Source: Sedimenticola hydrogenitrophicus (GTDB lineage: Bacteria > Pseudomonadota > Gammaproteobacteria > Chromatiales > Chromatiaceae). Taken from it: a stretch of 64,000 nucleotides of DNA. How positions within the stretch are numbered: position 1 is the stretch's first letter; each line of letters starts with the position of its first letter. Both the position numbers and the translations under genes were made by a program. A model generated the notes under the pieces. The model worked only from the letters and a program-made list of their open reading frames with translations. It did no database searches and was not told the DNA's origin. This document shows positions 1 through 8,965 of this stretch, piece by piece. The stretch is taken from the NCBI RefSeq assembly GCF_025175675.1, contig NZ_JANIOA010000008.1, positions 1 through 64,000 on the forward strand. The letters run 5' to 3'.

Positions 1-1
1 G

Positions 2-175
2 ACACCGAATCCGCTCGGCTTCGGGGTCAACATCGTCGGCTCGGGCTCGGACGAAATGCGTGGAGTTCCTGTGAACGTCCCCGAACCTAACGCGCTCGCC
101 TTGGTCTGTCTTGGCGTTTTCGGGATTGGCATGATGCGCCGGCGGATCAAGTATCCGAACCCGAGCCGAGCATGA
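2..175 (+). CDS. C-terminus of a PEP-CTERM exported protein (5' end outside window)
   Basis: The frame is open from the window edge to a TGA at 173-175. The tail reads VPEPNALALVCLGVFGIGMM followed by RRRIK: a PEP motif, about 17 hydrophobic residues and a basic end. That is the PEP-CTERM sorting signal recognised by exosortase in Gram-negative bacteria that make exopolysaccharide. Only about 57 residues are visible, so the function of the mature protein cannot be read. The sorting-signal call is strong because motif, membrane segment and arginine cluster occur in the right order at the extreme C-terminus. Confidence 0.85.
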   Translation, partial: TPNPLGFGVNIVGSGSDEMRGVPVNVPEPNALALVCLGVFGIGMMRRRIKYPNPSRA

Positions 176-480
176 ACCGACGTAGTTCGAGACGGTCCCT
201 ACCCAGCGTGAAAGCACCGGTCCGCCGACCCGTCTTGATAGGGCGGGAGTTCTGGGGACACGATACTTAATAGCAGGAGTTAAGTATTGTGTCCCCGAAC
301 TTTGGTGTCCCCCGAACTTTTGTTTCCGTCCCTTTCGTCTGGTGTCCCCTTTTCCCCCTTTCCCCCTCCCTTTTCCCCTTGCCCTTTTCCCAGACGGGGG
401 AGGTAGGCCCGCTCCTGCCAGTCGTTTATGTGTGGACAATTTCCGTACATTAGCTAGAATATGTGCAGGAGGATAGCGCT
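176..480. other. Intergenic region with one palindrome and a pyrimidine-rich tract
   Basis: No gene is seen. It holds the palindrome at 254-296, then a T/C-rich stretch (about 300-390) repeating short GTGTCCCC and TTTTCCCC words, and the ribosome-binding site AGGAGG at 467-472 for the antitoxin gene. Confidence 0.6.
254..296. repeat. REP-like palindrome
   Basis: The left arm GGGGACACGATACTTAA (254-270) pairs with the right arm TTAAGTATTGTGTCCCC (280-296) with one G-T mismatch, leaving a 9-base loop. GGGGACAC-type palindromes are familiar companions of REP-associated tyrosine transposases in gammaproteobacteria, but no transposase gene is adjacent here. Confidence 0.65.
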
Positions 481-756
481 ATGGCAAAGCAAGATCGCAT
501 CGACTTCCGGGTGGAAGAGGCCATTAAGACCCAATTTACCGAGGCGGCGGAGGTATTCGGCATGAACCTCTCGACCTTTATGATTGCCGCCGCCAAGGAG
601 CAGGTGGCACGGGCGCAGCGCCGCAAGCAGGCAGTGATGCTTACCGACCGCGACCGTGACCTGTTCCTTGCCGCACTAGACCGACCGGCCCGCCCCATGC
701 CTGAATCCATTCGCAAGGCCAAGGCCCGTCATGCTGCACTGGTGGTAGGTGACTGA
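481..756 (+). CDS. DUF1778 (TacA-type) antitoxin
   Basis: A 91-residue protein beginning MAKQDRIDFRVEEAIKTQF, with an N-terminal ribbon-helix-helix-like segment and a charged C-terminal tail typical of DUF1778 antitoxins. Such proteins bind their own promoter and neutralise a GNAT acetyltransferase toxin through the tail. The ATG at 481 is preferred over the in-frame ATG at 463 because AGGAGG lies at 467-472, eight bases upstream. The next gene starts at 749, inside this gene, so the two are translationally coupled, the standard arrangement for a TacA/TacT pair. Confidence 0.85.
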   Translation: MAKQDRIDFRVEEAIKTQFTEAAEVFGMNLSTFMIAAAKEQVARAQRRKQAVMLTDRDRDLFLAALDRPARPMPESIRKAKARHAALVVGD

Positions 757-1279
757 GGCCACTCCGATCACCTATCGCATCGAAGCAGTCAGGGCAGTGC
801 ATAATCGCGCTACCTTTGACTGCGGGCATCCATTCCTTAATACCTACCTCACCCAGTTTGCCCGTCAAAACGACCAGAACGGTGTCGCCAGAGCGTATGT
901 CGCGGTCCCCGCCGAGGCCGGTAATCCGGTTGTTGGCTATTACACCCTCTCGGCCGGCGCCGTGGCCTTCGATAACCTTCCCCCTGCAATTTGCAGAGGT
1001 CTGCCCAAATATCCCGTGCCAGTGGTTCGGATCGGGGAACTGGCGGTGGACAATGCCCTCCAGGGGCAAGGCTTGGGTTCTGCGCTGCTTCTCGATGCGC
1101 TTGGGCGCATTGCGAACGCCGCGGAGGAGGTGGCCGTTTGGGCCATTGTGGTAGACCCCATCGATCAGCAAGCCTCTTCCTTTTACCTTCATCACGGCTT
1201 TGAGGCTCTTCCAGACTGCGAAACGCTATTCCTGACCATGAAGGATGCTACGACTTGGCTGTCGGAGCACGAGGGTTAA
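749..1279 (+). CDS. GNAT-family acetyltransferase toxin (TacT-like)
   Basis: A GTG-started protein of 176 residues overlapping the antitoxin by 8 bases. It has the GNAT fold signatures: IGELAVDNALQGQGLGSALL contains the acetyl-CoA pyrophosphate loop (QGQGLG), followed by a conserved helix and the FYLHHGFEAL C-terminal motif. TacT enzymes acetylate the amino group of charged tRNAs and block translation. Length and operon position fit that family. The tRNA substrate cannot be read from sequence. Confidence 0.85.
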   Translation: MTEATPITYRIEAVRAVHNRATFDCGHPFLNTYLTQFARQNDQNGVARAYVAVPAEAGNPVVGYYTLSAGAVAFDNLPPAICRGLPKYPVPVVRIGELAVDNALQGQGLGSALLLDALGRIANAAEEVAVWAIVVDPIDQQASSFYLHHGFEALPDCETLFLTMKDATTWLSEHEG

Positions 1280-1422
1280 GAGACTCTCCCGCATAGGACG
1301 TCAGGTTTAGCTCCCGGCACTTCCGGACATACATAACCAGCCGCTCGATATTCCTCACGGCCGTCGGCCGAGTGACCCGGTAAGCCTGTTGCCCTTCACA
1401 AAAGGTGGTCTTCGTGGGTCGG

Positions 1423-3300
1423 TCAGTTCGACGCCCGCTGGATATCCACGGGCCGTGGATCCAGCAGCCGCGCCAGCTGCTGCAGCATCGCCCCACCCAG
1501 CTCTTCCGGCTCCCGCAGCATCAGCGCCTGGCGGTAGTAGCGGGTCACGTCATGGCCGATACCGATAGCCATCAGCTGCACCGGGGTGCGCCGCTCCAGC
1601 CACTGGATCACTTCCCGCAGGTGGGCATCCAGGTAGGAGGCGGGGTTGGCGGTCAGGGTGGCATCATCCACCGGCGCCCCGTCCGAGATCACCAGCAGGA
1701 TTTTGCGCGCCTCGGGACGCCGGATCAGGCGCCGATAGGCCCAGATCAGGGCCTCGCCATCGATGTTCTCCTTGAGCAGCCCCGGCTTCAGCATCAGGCC
1801 GATACGGTTCCGGGCCCGCCGCCACGGCTGGTCGGCCGCCTTGTAGACGATGTGGCGCAGCTCATTGAGGCGGCCGGGGTCGGCAGGCTCGCCCGCGTTT
1901 TGCCATTTTTCCCAGGCCCGCCCCCCCTTCCAGGCACCGGTGGTAAAACCGAGCACCTCCACCTTGACGCCGCAGCGCTCCAGGGTGCGGGCCAGGATGT
2001 CGGCGCTCAACGCCGCCACGGTGATCGGCCGGCCGCGCATGGAACCGGAGTTGTCGATCAACAGGGTGACCACGGTATCGCGAAAAGGCGCTTGCTTCTC
2101 CCGCTTATAGGAGAGCGCATGGGTGGGGTTGGCCACAACCCGGGCGATGCGCGCGCCATCCAATAGCCCCTCTTCCTGGTCGAACTCCCAGGCCCGCTGT
2201 TGTTGCACCAGCAGGCGTCGCTGCAGCCGGTTGGCGATGCGCGCCACCAGTCCCTGCAGCGGGGCGAGCTGGCCGTCGAGCTGGCGGCGCAGCTCGGCCA
2301 ACTCCTCGCTGCCGGCCAGTTCATCGGCCTCCACCGCCTGGTCGAATTCGCGGGTATAGGCCCGGTATTCGGAGCGGATGGCCTGGCGCGGATCGAGCCA
2401 GTTGATACGCAGCGCCTGTTCGGACAGCGTCCCTTCGCCCGCGCCTTCGGCCTCTTCCGCGAGACCCGTCCCCGGCGCGGCCGATTGGAGCGGGCCGGCC
2501 TGGCCGGCATCCTCGGCGGGCGCCGCCTCGCCCGGCTGGTCGGCGGGCTCGGCCTCTCCGTCCGGGGCCAGCGCCTCCGGGTCGGCGCCCGCCGCTTCGG
2601 GCGGGGACGGGAGCAACACCCCCGACGCCTCCAGCGGGCGGCTGTCCAGGCCGAGGAGCTCCAGAAGGCCGCAGACCCGCCGTGCGTACTCCCCCTGATC
2701 TGCCAGCGCCGTACGCAGCTCGCCGAGTGCGCCGGCACCCTCTTCAGCGGTAACTTGGGTAGTCACTTGGGAGGTCAGTTGGGCGGTCACCCAGGGCCGC
2801 CAGAGAGCGGCGGCCCGGGCGGCGGCGGCCGGTAGCGCCACTCCGTTCAACTGTTCCCGCGCCAGCAGGGCGACCCCCTCGACCAGGGGGACATCGGCCC
2901 GCCGCTCGGCCCGTCCCCAGCCGCACTCCCGGCCTCTCGACTCCAGCAGGGTGGCGAGGTTCCGCGCCACCCCACTCAAGCGGCGTCCGCCCAGCGCCTC
3001 GACCCGGGCCTGTTCCAGCAGCTCAAACAGGGCGCCTGCCTCCGGGTCCCGCGGCAGGCGGGCGCGGTGCAAGGGGGCATCATGGAAGCGCAGGCGCAGG
3101 GAGCTGGCGTCGGCCAGGCCGCGCAGGCGGGCAATGTCGTCCGCCGACAGGCGCCCCTGCCCGGGCAGGGCCAGCCGCACCGCGCCCGCGTCGACGCTCC
3201 CGGACGTGGCAAAACTGACCCGGGTATCGGGGGCGGCGGCCAGGGCGCGCAGGGTGGCGCCGGTAACCCGCTCGAACAGCTCTCTTGCGCTTTCCGGCAC
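1423..3300 (-). CDS. cobT: Cobaltochelatase subunit CobT (VWA domain)
   Basis: A 625-residue protein from a GTG start 9 bases after cobS. It has the CobT layout: a helical N-terminal half, an acidic alanine/proline-rich middle (about residues 215-290, rich in E, P, D and A), then a von Willebrand A domain with the metal-binding motif DNSGSMRG near residue 420. CobS and CobT form the AAA+ chaperone part of the aerobic cobalt chelatase (CobNST) that inserts cobalt into hydrogenobyrinate diamide. No CobN is in the window. The C-terminal sequences [10 protein letters not shown] and [14 protein letters not shown] are typical of the family. Confidence 0.9.
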   Translation of the reverse strand: MPESARELFERVTGATLRALAAAPDTRVSFATSGSVDAGAVRLALPGQGRLSADDIARLRGLADASSLRLRFHDAPLHRARLPRDPEAGALFELLEQARVEALGGRRLSGVARNLATLLESRGRECGWGRAERRADVPLVEGVALLAREQLNGVALPAAAARAAALWRPWVTAQLTSQVTTQVTAEEGAGALGELRTALADQGEYARRVCGLLELLGLDSRPLEASGVLLPSPPEAAGADPEALAPDGEAEPADQPGEAAPAEDAGQAGPLQSAAPGTGLAEEAEGAGEGTLSEQALRINWLDPRQAIRSEYRAYTREFDQAVEADELAGSEELAELRRQLDGQLAPLQGLVARIANRLQRRLLVQQQRAWEFDQEEGLLDGARIARVVANPTHALSYKREKQAPFRDTVVTLLIDNSGSMRGRPITVAALSADILARTLERCGVKVEVLGFTTGAWKGGRAWEKWQNAGEPADPGRLNELRHIVYKAADQPWRRARNRIGLMLKPGLLKENIDGEALIWAYRRLIRRPEARKILLVISDGAPVDDATLTANPASYLDAHLREVIQWLERRTPVQLMAIGIGHDVTRYYRQALMLREPEELGGAMLQQLARLLDPRPVDIQRASN

Positions 3301-3309
3301 CCGCCCGCC

Positions 3310-4317
3310 TCAGCTCAGGGCCACGCGGGCGGCACTCAGCGGCAGCTCCTCGGCGAAGCAGCGCTGATAAAACTCGGCCACCACCGGGCGTTCCAGCTCA
3401 TCACACTTGTTCAGGAAGGTGACCCGGAAGGCGTAGGCGCAATCCTGGAAGATGCGGCTGTTCTCCGCCCAGGTGATGACGGTGCGCGGTGACATGACGG
3501 TGGAGAGATCGCCGTTGATAAAACTCTGGCGGGTCAGGTCCGCCAATTCCACCATGGCGCTGACCGTCTCCCGCCCCGCCGGGTTGTCCAGCGCCGGCAG
3601 TTTGGACAGCACGATCTCCACCTCGACGTCATGCGGCAGGTAGTTCAGGGTCTGCACCAGCGACCAGCGATCCATCTGCCCCTGGTTGATCTGCTGGGTG
3701 CCGTGGTAGAGGCCGGTGGTATCGCCCAGGCCGATGGTATTGGCGGTGGCGAACAGGCGGAAATAGGGGTGCGGCCGGATCACCCGGTTCTGATCCAGCA
3801 GGGTCAGTTTGCCCTCCACCTCCAACACCCGCTGGATGGCGAACATCACATCCGGGCGACCGGCGTCGTATTCGTCGAACACCAGCGCGCAGGGGTGCTG
3901 CAAGGCCCAGGGCAGGATGCCTTCGCGAAACTCGGTGACCTGCTGCCCGTCCTTCAACACGATGGCATCCCGGCCGATCAGGTCAATGCGGCTGACATGG
4001 CTGTCGAGATTGACCCGGATACAGGGCCAGCGCAGGCGCGCCGCCACCTGTTCGATATGGGATGATTTGCCGGTACCGTGGTAACCCTGCACCATGACCC
4101 GCCGGTTGTGGGCGAAGCCGGCCAGGATCGCCAGGGTGGTCTCGGGATCAAACCGATAGGTGGGATCCGAATCCGGCACATATTCGTTGCCCCGGGAGAA
4201 GGCCGGCACCTCCATATCGCTGTCGATACCGAACAGTTCACGCACCGGGATCCGTTGATCCGGTGCGGACAGGGAAAAACCAGAGGTGCCACTGTGGGCG
4301 GTTACTAAATCACTCAT
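3310..4317 (-). CDS. cobS: Cobaltochelatase subunit CobS (AAA+ ATPase)
   Basis: A 335-residue AAA+ ATPase starting [10 protein letters not shown] at 4317. An upstream in-frame start at 4425 would add 36 residues with no family match. The Walker A motif is [10 protein letters not shown], Walker B is [10 protein letters not shown], and sensor 1 is [11 protein letters not shown]. The N-terminal segment around [10 protein letters not shown] and the full length match CobS. It sits immediately upstream of cobT, as expected for partners that hydrolyse ATP for cobalt insertion in B12 biosynthesis. No cobalamin riboswitch is apparent in the 123 bases upstream. Confidence 0.93.
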   Translation of the reverse strand: MSDLVTAHSGTSGFSLSAPDQRIPVRELFGIDSDMEVPAFSRGNEYVPDSDPTYRFDPETTLAILAGFAHNRRVMVQGYHGTGKSSHIEQVAARLRWPCIRVNLDSHVSRIDLIGRDAIVLKDGQQVTEFREGILPWALQHPCALVFDEYDAGRPDVMFAIQRVLEVEGKLTLLDQNRVIRPHPYFRLFATANTIGLGDTTGLYHGTQQINQGQMDRWSLVQTLNYLPHDVEVEIVLSKLPALDNPAGRETVSAMVELADLTRQSFINGDLSTVMSPRTVITWAENSRIFQDCAYAFRVTFLNKCDELERPVVAEFYQRCFAEELPLSAARVALS

Positions 4318-4440
4318 TCTGCCGGGTTCCGATACTGACGATGGCTGACAAGGGGGCCCCCAGTGTATCGGCCCACCGGTGGGTTTTGAATTGTTCTTAG
4401 GTATCACGCGGAAAAATGCCGGCACCCGCAGGGTGACTGC

Positions 4441-6201
4441 TCAGCTCACCCGATCACGCAGCAGATGGCTCAGCAGGGCGCGCAGCTTGGCCGGTTTTAC
4501 CGGTTTGTTCAGCATCGGCAACTGCAGTTCCTGAAACAGCTGGACACTCTCATCGCTGTAGTCGGCGGTAATGATCGCCGCGGGGATAGCGCTCCCGGCG
4601 CACTTGCGCATGGCCAGCACCGCATCGGTCCCGGTCTGCCCCCGGTCCAGATGGTAGTCGGCCAGGATCACATCCGGCCGCAATGAGCGGGCCTTGCACA
4701 GGTCGATCGCCTCGTGCCGGTCACGGGCCAGATAGACCACGCAGTTCCATTGCCGGAGCAGCGCCTCCATGCTGATCAGGATATTGTCATCGTTGTCCAG
4801 CACCAGGATGCAGGCACCCTCCAGATTGTTGCCGGTAATCGCCGGCCTGCACTCGGCTGGCAGCGGCGCCGGCGCCTCCGCCAACGGCACCTCCACCGAA
4901 AACATCGATCCCCGGGGCGGCCAGGAGAGGACCTCGATTGGGTGTTCCAGCATGCGCGCCAGGCGGTCCACGATGGCCAATCCCAGACCGACCCCCTTGC
5001 GCGCCCCCCGCTGGTGAGTGTTCAGCTGGTAAAACTCATGGAATATCTCCTGCAGACGCTCTTCCGGCACCCCCTCACCGGTATCCCATACCTGAATACT
5101 GAGCTGACCGCCCTTGCGGCGGCAACCTACCAGCACCCGCCCCTGGGGGGTGTAGCGTAGCGCATTACTAATGAAATTGCGCAGAATCCGCCCCAGCAGT
5201 CGGGTATCGGAGCGGACGCTCAGGCACGAGGGGAGCACCCGCAGTTGCAGACCGGAACAGGAGGCCAGTGGCTGGAACTCACCCTCCAGCGAGGCCAGCA
5301 GCTGCTGGATCGAGAACACCTCGAACTTCGGCTGCACCGCATCCTGATCGAGCTTGGAGATATACAGCAGATCGTTGAGCAGCTCCTCTGCACCCTCCAG
5401 CGCCAGATGCACCCGCTCCACCAGGTAACCGTCCTGTTCGGCCAGCGCCCGTTCGCGCAGGGTCGAGACCAGCAGCCGGGCCGCATTCATCGGCTGCAGG
5501 AGATCATGGCTGGCGGCGGCAAGGTACTTGTCCTTGCTCAGATTCGCCTGTTCCGCGGCCTCCTTGGCCAGGCGCAACTCCTCCTGCATCTGTTCCCGTT
5601 CGCCGATCTCGCGGAGCAACTTCCTGTTCAGTTGGGTGAGCTCCCGGGTGCGCCGCTCGACCCGCGCCTCAAGCTCCTCATTCAGGCGGGTCAGCTCTTC
5701 CTGGGCGCGCCGGTAGGCGCTGATGTCCTGCACGAAGGCCTCGAACAGGTCACCGCCCTCCCCGCTCCGCAGCAGCACATTCATGGAGACATGGATACGC
5801 ACCCCGTCACGGCGCCTCAGGGTGGTCAGGAAACGGTACGCCTTGCCCAGGCACAGCAGCTCCTGCTTCAGCCGCTCATAGTCGCCGGGGTCATCGAACA
5901 GCGCCTCCAGCGGCCGCGGCTGGGCAATGATCAGGCGGCTGTCGTGAAAACCGCACATCGCGGCGAAGGCCGGGTTGGCGGCACGTACCGCACCGTTGAA
6001 ATCGGCCTGGAATATGCCGTGCAGGGCATTTTCAAACAGCCATTTGTAGCGATTGCGCTCCGCCTCCAGCTCCGCCAGCTTCTCTTCCAGGATGGAGTAG
6101 TGGCTCTTGCGGGCCGAATGCGAACCCAGGCCGATCAGATCCTGAAACGATAAACCCTGCTCTTCCGATTCCAGGTCAGGCGGCTCAGAGCGCCTCTTCA
6201 T
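4441..6201 (-). CDS. Hybrid sensor histidine kinase, ErcS'-like (PAS, HisKA, HATPase, receiver)
   Basis: About 586 residues. It contains a PAS domain (GIFQADFNGAVRAANPAF), a coiled-coil linker, an H-box ASHDLLQPMNAARL, HATPase boxes (N box ISNALRY, G1 DTGEGVPEE, G2 GVGLGLAIV) and a C-terminal receiver (phospho-acceptor in ILADYHLDRG, final lysine in LNKPVKP). There is no membrane segment, so it is cytoplasmic. ATG 6201 with GAGGTGG just upstream is favoured over ATG 6219; it overlaps the ercA stop. The LLQPMNAARL H-box and the adjacent ercA match the ErcS'/ErcA pair of Pseudomonas ethanol-oxidation regulation. The actual signal here is inferred. Confidence 0.85.
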   Translation of the reverse strand: MKRRSEPPDLESEEQGLSFQDLIGLGSHSARKSHYSILEEKLAELEAERNRYKWLFENALHGIFQADFNGAVRAANPAFAAMCGFHDSRLIIAQPRPLEALFDDPGDYERLKQELLCLGKAYRFLTTLRRRDGVRIHVSMNVLLRSGEGGDLFEAFVQDISAYRRAQEELTRLNEELEARVERRTRELTQLNRKLLREIGEREQMQEELRLAKEAAEQANLSKDKYLAAASHDLLQPMNAARLLVSTLRERALAEQDGYLVERVHLALEGAEELLNDLLYISKLDQDAVQPKFEVFSIQQLLASLEGEFQPLASCSGLQLRVLPSCLSVRSDTRLLGRILRNFISNALRYTPQGRVLVGCRRKGGQLSIQVWDTGEGVPEERLQEIFHEFYQLNTHQRGARKGVGLGLAIVDRLARMLEHPIEVLSWPPRGSMFSVEVPLAEAPAPLPAECRPAITGNNLEGACILVLDNDDNILISMEALLRQWNCVVYLARDRHEAIDLCKARSLRPDVILADYHLDRGQTGTDAVLAMRKCAGSAIPAAIITADYSDESVQLFQELQLPMLNKPVKPAKLRALLSHLLRDRVS

Positions 6202-7348
6202 AGACCACCTCGACATCACGCCGGTTGGATTTACGCGGATTGGTCAGCAGGCAGGGGTCTTTAATGGCCTTGGCGGAGAGGGTCGGGATATCCGCCGTGC
6301 GGACACCGATTTCGGCCAGTTTCTGATACAGCCCGATGTTCTGCTTCAGCTCCACCACCCGGGCCAGCAGGCGCGCCTTCACCTCGGTGGCGTTGAGGCC
6401 ACGGGTATCCAGCCCCATGGTCTCGGCAATGATCTTGAAGCGGTCCGTGGCGGCGCTGTAGTTGTAGCTGATCACATGCTCCAGCAGGATCGAATTGCAC
6501 AATCCGTGGGGCAGATCGAGAAACCCGCCCAGGCTGTGGGACATGGCATGCACGGCGCCGAGAATGGCGTTGGAGAAGGCCAGCCCCGCCTTCATCGAGC
6601 CCAGCATGATCTGCTCCCGCAACTTCGGGTCCGCGGGATTGGCTGCCAACTGCTCCAGGTTACCGTTGATCAGGCGGATGGCATCCAGGGCGAACATGTC
6701 GGTCATTGGGCCGGAGGCGGTGGAGACGAAGGCCTCGATCGCATGCACCAGGGCATCCAGGCCGGTGCAGGCGCGCAGGAACGGGTCCATGGTCTGGGTG
6801 GTATCGGGATCCACCAGCGCCACGTCCGGCACCACCGCCTTGCTGACGATGGAGATTTTCACCCGTTCCGCCTCGTCATTGATAATGGCGAATTGCGAGA
6901 CATCGGCGGAAGTTCCGGCCGTGGTGGGAATAAAAATCAACGGAGGTATGGGGGCGCGAATCTGATCAACCCCCTCGTAGTCGAGGATATGCCGGCCATT
7001 GGCGCTGACGATGCCGATGCCCTTGGCGCAATCCATCGGGCTGCCGCCGCCCACGGCGACAATGATATTGCAGCCGTGCTCCCGGTAAAAATCGACCCCG
7101 GCCATCACTTCATGGGATCGCGGATTCGGTGACACCTGGGTAAAGGTGACGTGATCGATCCCCTCCTCTCGCAGGGTGCTGGAGACGTCTTCGACCCAGC
7201 CAGCCGCCTCGACCCCCGGATCCGAAACCAGCAGCACCTTGCGGGCACCAAAGGTCTTTGCATAGTTGGCGACGCTTTTGCGTGCCCCCGCGCCAAAAAT
7301 CATCTCCGGGGCGACAAACTTCCGCAGATTGGAAATATCGTGACTCAT
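6185..7348 (-). CDS. ercA: Iron-containing alcohol dehydrogenase ErcA
   Basis: 387 residues of the type III iron-dependent alcohol dehydrogenase family. The NAD-binding loop GGGSPMDCAKG and the iron ligands (Asp and His of GLDALVHAIEAF, His of AMSHSLGG, His of LPHGLCN) are all present. In Pseudomonas, ErcA lies beside a hybrid kinase and is thought to generate or tune the signal controlling quinoprotein ethanol oxidation. The same pairing, with overlapping genes, is seen here. It could also act as an ordinary alcohol/aldehyde oxidoreductase. No quinoprotein alcohol dehydrogenase lies in the window. Confidence 0.88.
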   Translation of the reverse strand: MSHDISNLRKFVAPEMIFGAGARKSVANYAKTFGARKVLLVSDPGVEAAGWVEDVSSTLREEGIDHVTFTQVSPNPRSHEVMAGVDFYREHGCNIIVAVGGGSPMDCAKGIGIVSANGRHILDYEGVDQIRAPIPPLIFIPTTAGTSADVSQFAIINDEAERVKISIVSKAVVPDVALVDPDTTQTMDPFLRACTGLDALVHAIEAFVSTASGPMTDMFALDAIRLINGNLEQLAANPADPKLREQIMLGSMKAGLAFSNAILGAVHAMSHSLGGFLDLPHGLCNSILLEHVISYNYSAATDRFKIIAETMGLDTRGLNATEVKARLLARVVELKQNIGLYQKLAEIGVRTADIPTLSAKAIKDPCLLTNPRKSNRRDVEVVYEEAL

Positions 7349-7747
7349 TTGATCGGTTCCAACGTGCCTCTGGATTGCTCAATCGCCAGGAAAAACCTGG
7401 CACTTGGTGTCCGCTTCCCTGGGACTGTGTGTCCGACTCGAGGTGTGAAAGGTTCGGACCGGTGGCGGATAAGAAGCGCGACACCCGCACCGCCCCAATG
7501 GTTCGACATTACCTTTAAATCGGCGGACGGTGGGCTGGACGCAGGTTCCCTATGATAGCGAAGACCCCACTGGCCAGAGTATATTTCTTCAGAAAGGTCA
7601 TACTCGGCTTGTTGAGTATAACGTATCAAATATAATTATTATTTGCGGCTTCCCTGTCCATCCGTCGGACGTCCGCGATTGCACAGTCTACGCCGGACGC
7701 TGACTGATTGACAACAGGGGCATGTCAAGCCCGGCAGCCTCCCAGGC
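7349..7747. other. Intergenic region upstream of ercA
   Basis: About 400 bases without a convincing gene. Base composition drops to AT-rich around 7610-7650, which would fit promoter DNA for the leftward ercA operon. A short hairpin GCCAGGAAAAACCTGGC lies about 40 bases upstream of the ercA start. No known regulator site was recognised. Confidence 0.4.
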
Positions 7748-8017
7748 TCATAACCCCAGCTTGCCCGGGTCCGTACCCTCCTCCCGGGCCTCCTGGATCT
7801 TGGCCTCCTCCACCAGGCGAACCAGTTTCATATGCTCGTCCACCGGCAGGCCAAAACGCAGGAACAGTTCCAGGTGATCCAGCACCCGCTCAAGCATCTC
7901 ATCCCGGCGATGCAGGTAGAGTAGCACCTTGGCCAGATTATCCGGATCTTCTCCCCGCTCACGCATGCCCTCCGCCGTTTGCAGGGCGTTGGCCAACTCG
8001 TCGTCTGTCGGTTTCAT
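7748..8017 (-). CDS. Small conserved-looking helical protein, function unknown
   Basis: An 89-residue soluble protein, MKPTDDELANALQTAEGMRE at the start, predicted mostly helical, rich in charged residues and without cysteine or signal peptide. A purine-rich stretch AGGAAGG just upstream supports the ATG at 8017. It stands alone, convergent to nothing and divergent from the TetR gene. I do not recognise the family. Coding is supported by normal codon composition and the ribosome-binding site only. Confidence 0.6.
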   Translation of the reverse strand: MKPTDDELANALQTAEGMRERGEDPDNLAKVLLYLHRRDEMLERVLDHLELFLRFGLPVDEHMKLVRLVEEAKIQEAREEGTDPGKLGL

Positions 8018-8283
8018 ATTTTTCCTTCCTGCGGGTCTTGTATGGATGATCTTACCTTAGGGCCACGGAAAAAATAACTCATCCCATCTCGCTTCGCCCT
8101 CGGCCCGCTCACGGCGTTGTGCAACGGGTTACATAGGTCCGTCCCTTGCCAAAAAGCGTAACGCCGCCAGAGGGGTACAGTTGCGACCGAATACCGATAC
8201 TTATTCTTGCGCGAGCCCTTAGATGGCGGACCCTTGGAGAATAGCGGGCCTTTATTGCACCACCCCAGACCAAGACAGGCCAC

Positions 8284-8311
8284 TTGACTTAAGGACTGAT
8301 CGGTACATAAT
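8284..8311 (+). promoter_or_regulatory. Sigma-70-type promoter of the TetR gene
   Basis: TTGACT (8284-8289) and CATAAT (8306-8311) are separated by 16 bases. Transcription would begin at about the A of the ATG at 8318, so the message would be leaderless or nearly so. The candidate operator 8295-8307 lies within the spacer, ideal for repression. Confidence 0.55.
8295..8307. promoter_or_regulatory. Candidate TetR operator (autoregulation)
   Basis: ACTGATCGGTACA is the reverse complement of TGTACCGATCAGT and matches the left half of the site at 8929-8944 (TGTACCGAT). It overlaps the tetR -10 and spacer. Shared sequence before both genes of the pair suggests the TetR protein binds both. Confidence 0.5.
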
Positions 8312-8317
8312 TACCCC

Positions 8318-8905
8318 ATGAATCAGGGCCGCCCTCTCGAATTTGATCCCCACCTCGCGCTGCAGAAAGCCATGGAGGTATTTTGGCGTCGCGGATACGA
8401 AGCCGCCTCGCTGCAGAACCTGCTGTCGGCAATGGCTATCTCCAAGAGCAGTTTCTACCAGACCTTCGGTAGCAAACATGAGCTTTTCCAGCGCTGTCTG
8501 CAGCTGTTTCGCGAGCGCCAGGTCAGGCTGATGACGGCAGCCCTTGAGCAGGCACCCTCCGGCAAGGAGTTCCTCCGAACCATGCTCAGGTCGGCGGCCA
8601 GCGAAGTGGTTGCGGACGAGCCTCCCAAAGGCTGCCTGATCATGAATACGGCGACCGAGTTCTCTGGACGGGACGCCATAGTCGCCGACCTGGTCGGCAA
8701 AGGTGCCAGCCAGTTTACCGAGGTGTTTCGCTGTGCCATCGAACGTGCCCAGTCGGTCGGCGAGATCGACTCCGGCAAGGACGCCGAGGTGCTGGCCCGC
8801 TACGTCGTCACCACCATCAGCGGACTCAAAACCATGGCCAAAGCGGGCATGCAGGCCACGGCCATCGAAGACGTGGCCGAGCTGGCGCTGTCTGCCCTGA
8901 GCTGA
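8318..8905 (+). CDS. TetR/AcrR family transcriptional regulator
   Basis: 195 residues. The N-terminal helix-turn-helix reads ALQKAMEVFWRRGYEAASLQ and continues to SSFYQTFGSKHELF, the standard TetR DNA-binding signature. The ligand domain contains GCLIMNTATEF, typical of the subgroup that controls small oxidoreductase or quinone/electrophile-response genes. It precedes, in the same direction, the AhpD-like gene at 8966, and both upstream regions share a candidate operator. It is therefore probably a self-regulating repressor of that gene. The ligand is unknown. Confidence 0.88.
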   Translation: MNQGRPLEFDPHLALQKAMEVFWRRGYEAASLQNLLSAMAISKSSFYQTFGSKHELFQRCLQLFRERQVRLMTAALEQAPSGKEFLRTMLRSAASEVVADEPPKGCLIMNTATEFSGRDAIVADLVGKGASQFTEVFRCAIERAQSVGEIDSGKDAEVLARYVVTTISGLKTMAKAGMQATAIEDVAELALSALS

Positions 8906-8928
8906 AGGGCGCGTTTTTTTACCATTTT

Positions 8929-8944
8929 TGTACCGATTGGTGCA
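8929..8944. promoter_or_regulatory. Candidate TetR operator before the AhpD-like gene
   Basis: TGTACCGATTGGTGCA is an imperfect palindrome (TGTACC/GGTGCA halves) 22 bases upstream of the ATG at 8966. It shares TGTACCGAT with the site upstream of the tetR gene. Confidence 0.5.
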
Positions 8945-8965
8945 TATTTATCCAAGGAGATACAG

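Larger units (their letters stand above)
8018..8317. other. Divergent promoter region before the TetR gene
   Basis: 300 bases without a gene. The right end carries the tetR promoter and operator half described separately. The rest (8050-8280) shows no coding pattern I trust. Confidence 0.5.

Noticed and set aside
4318-4440. A cobalamin riboswitch before cobS
   Set aside because: The 123 bases contain hairpins, but none of the B12-box sequence I know.
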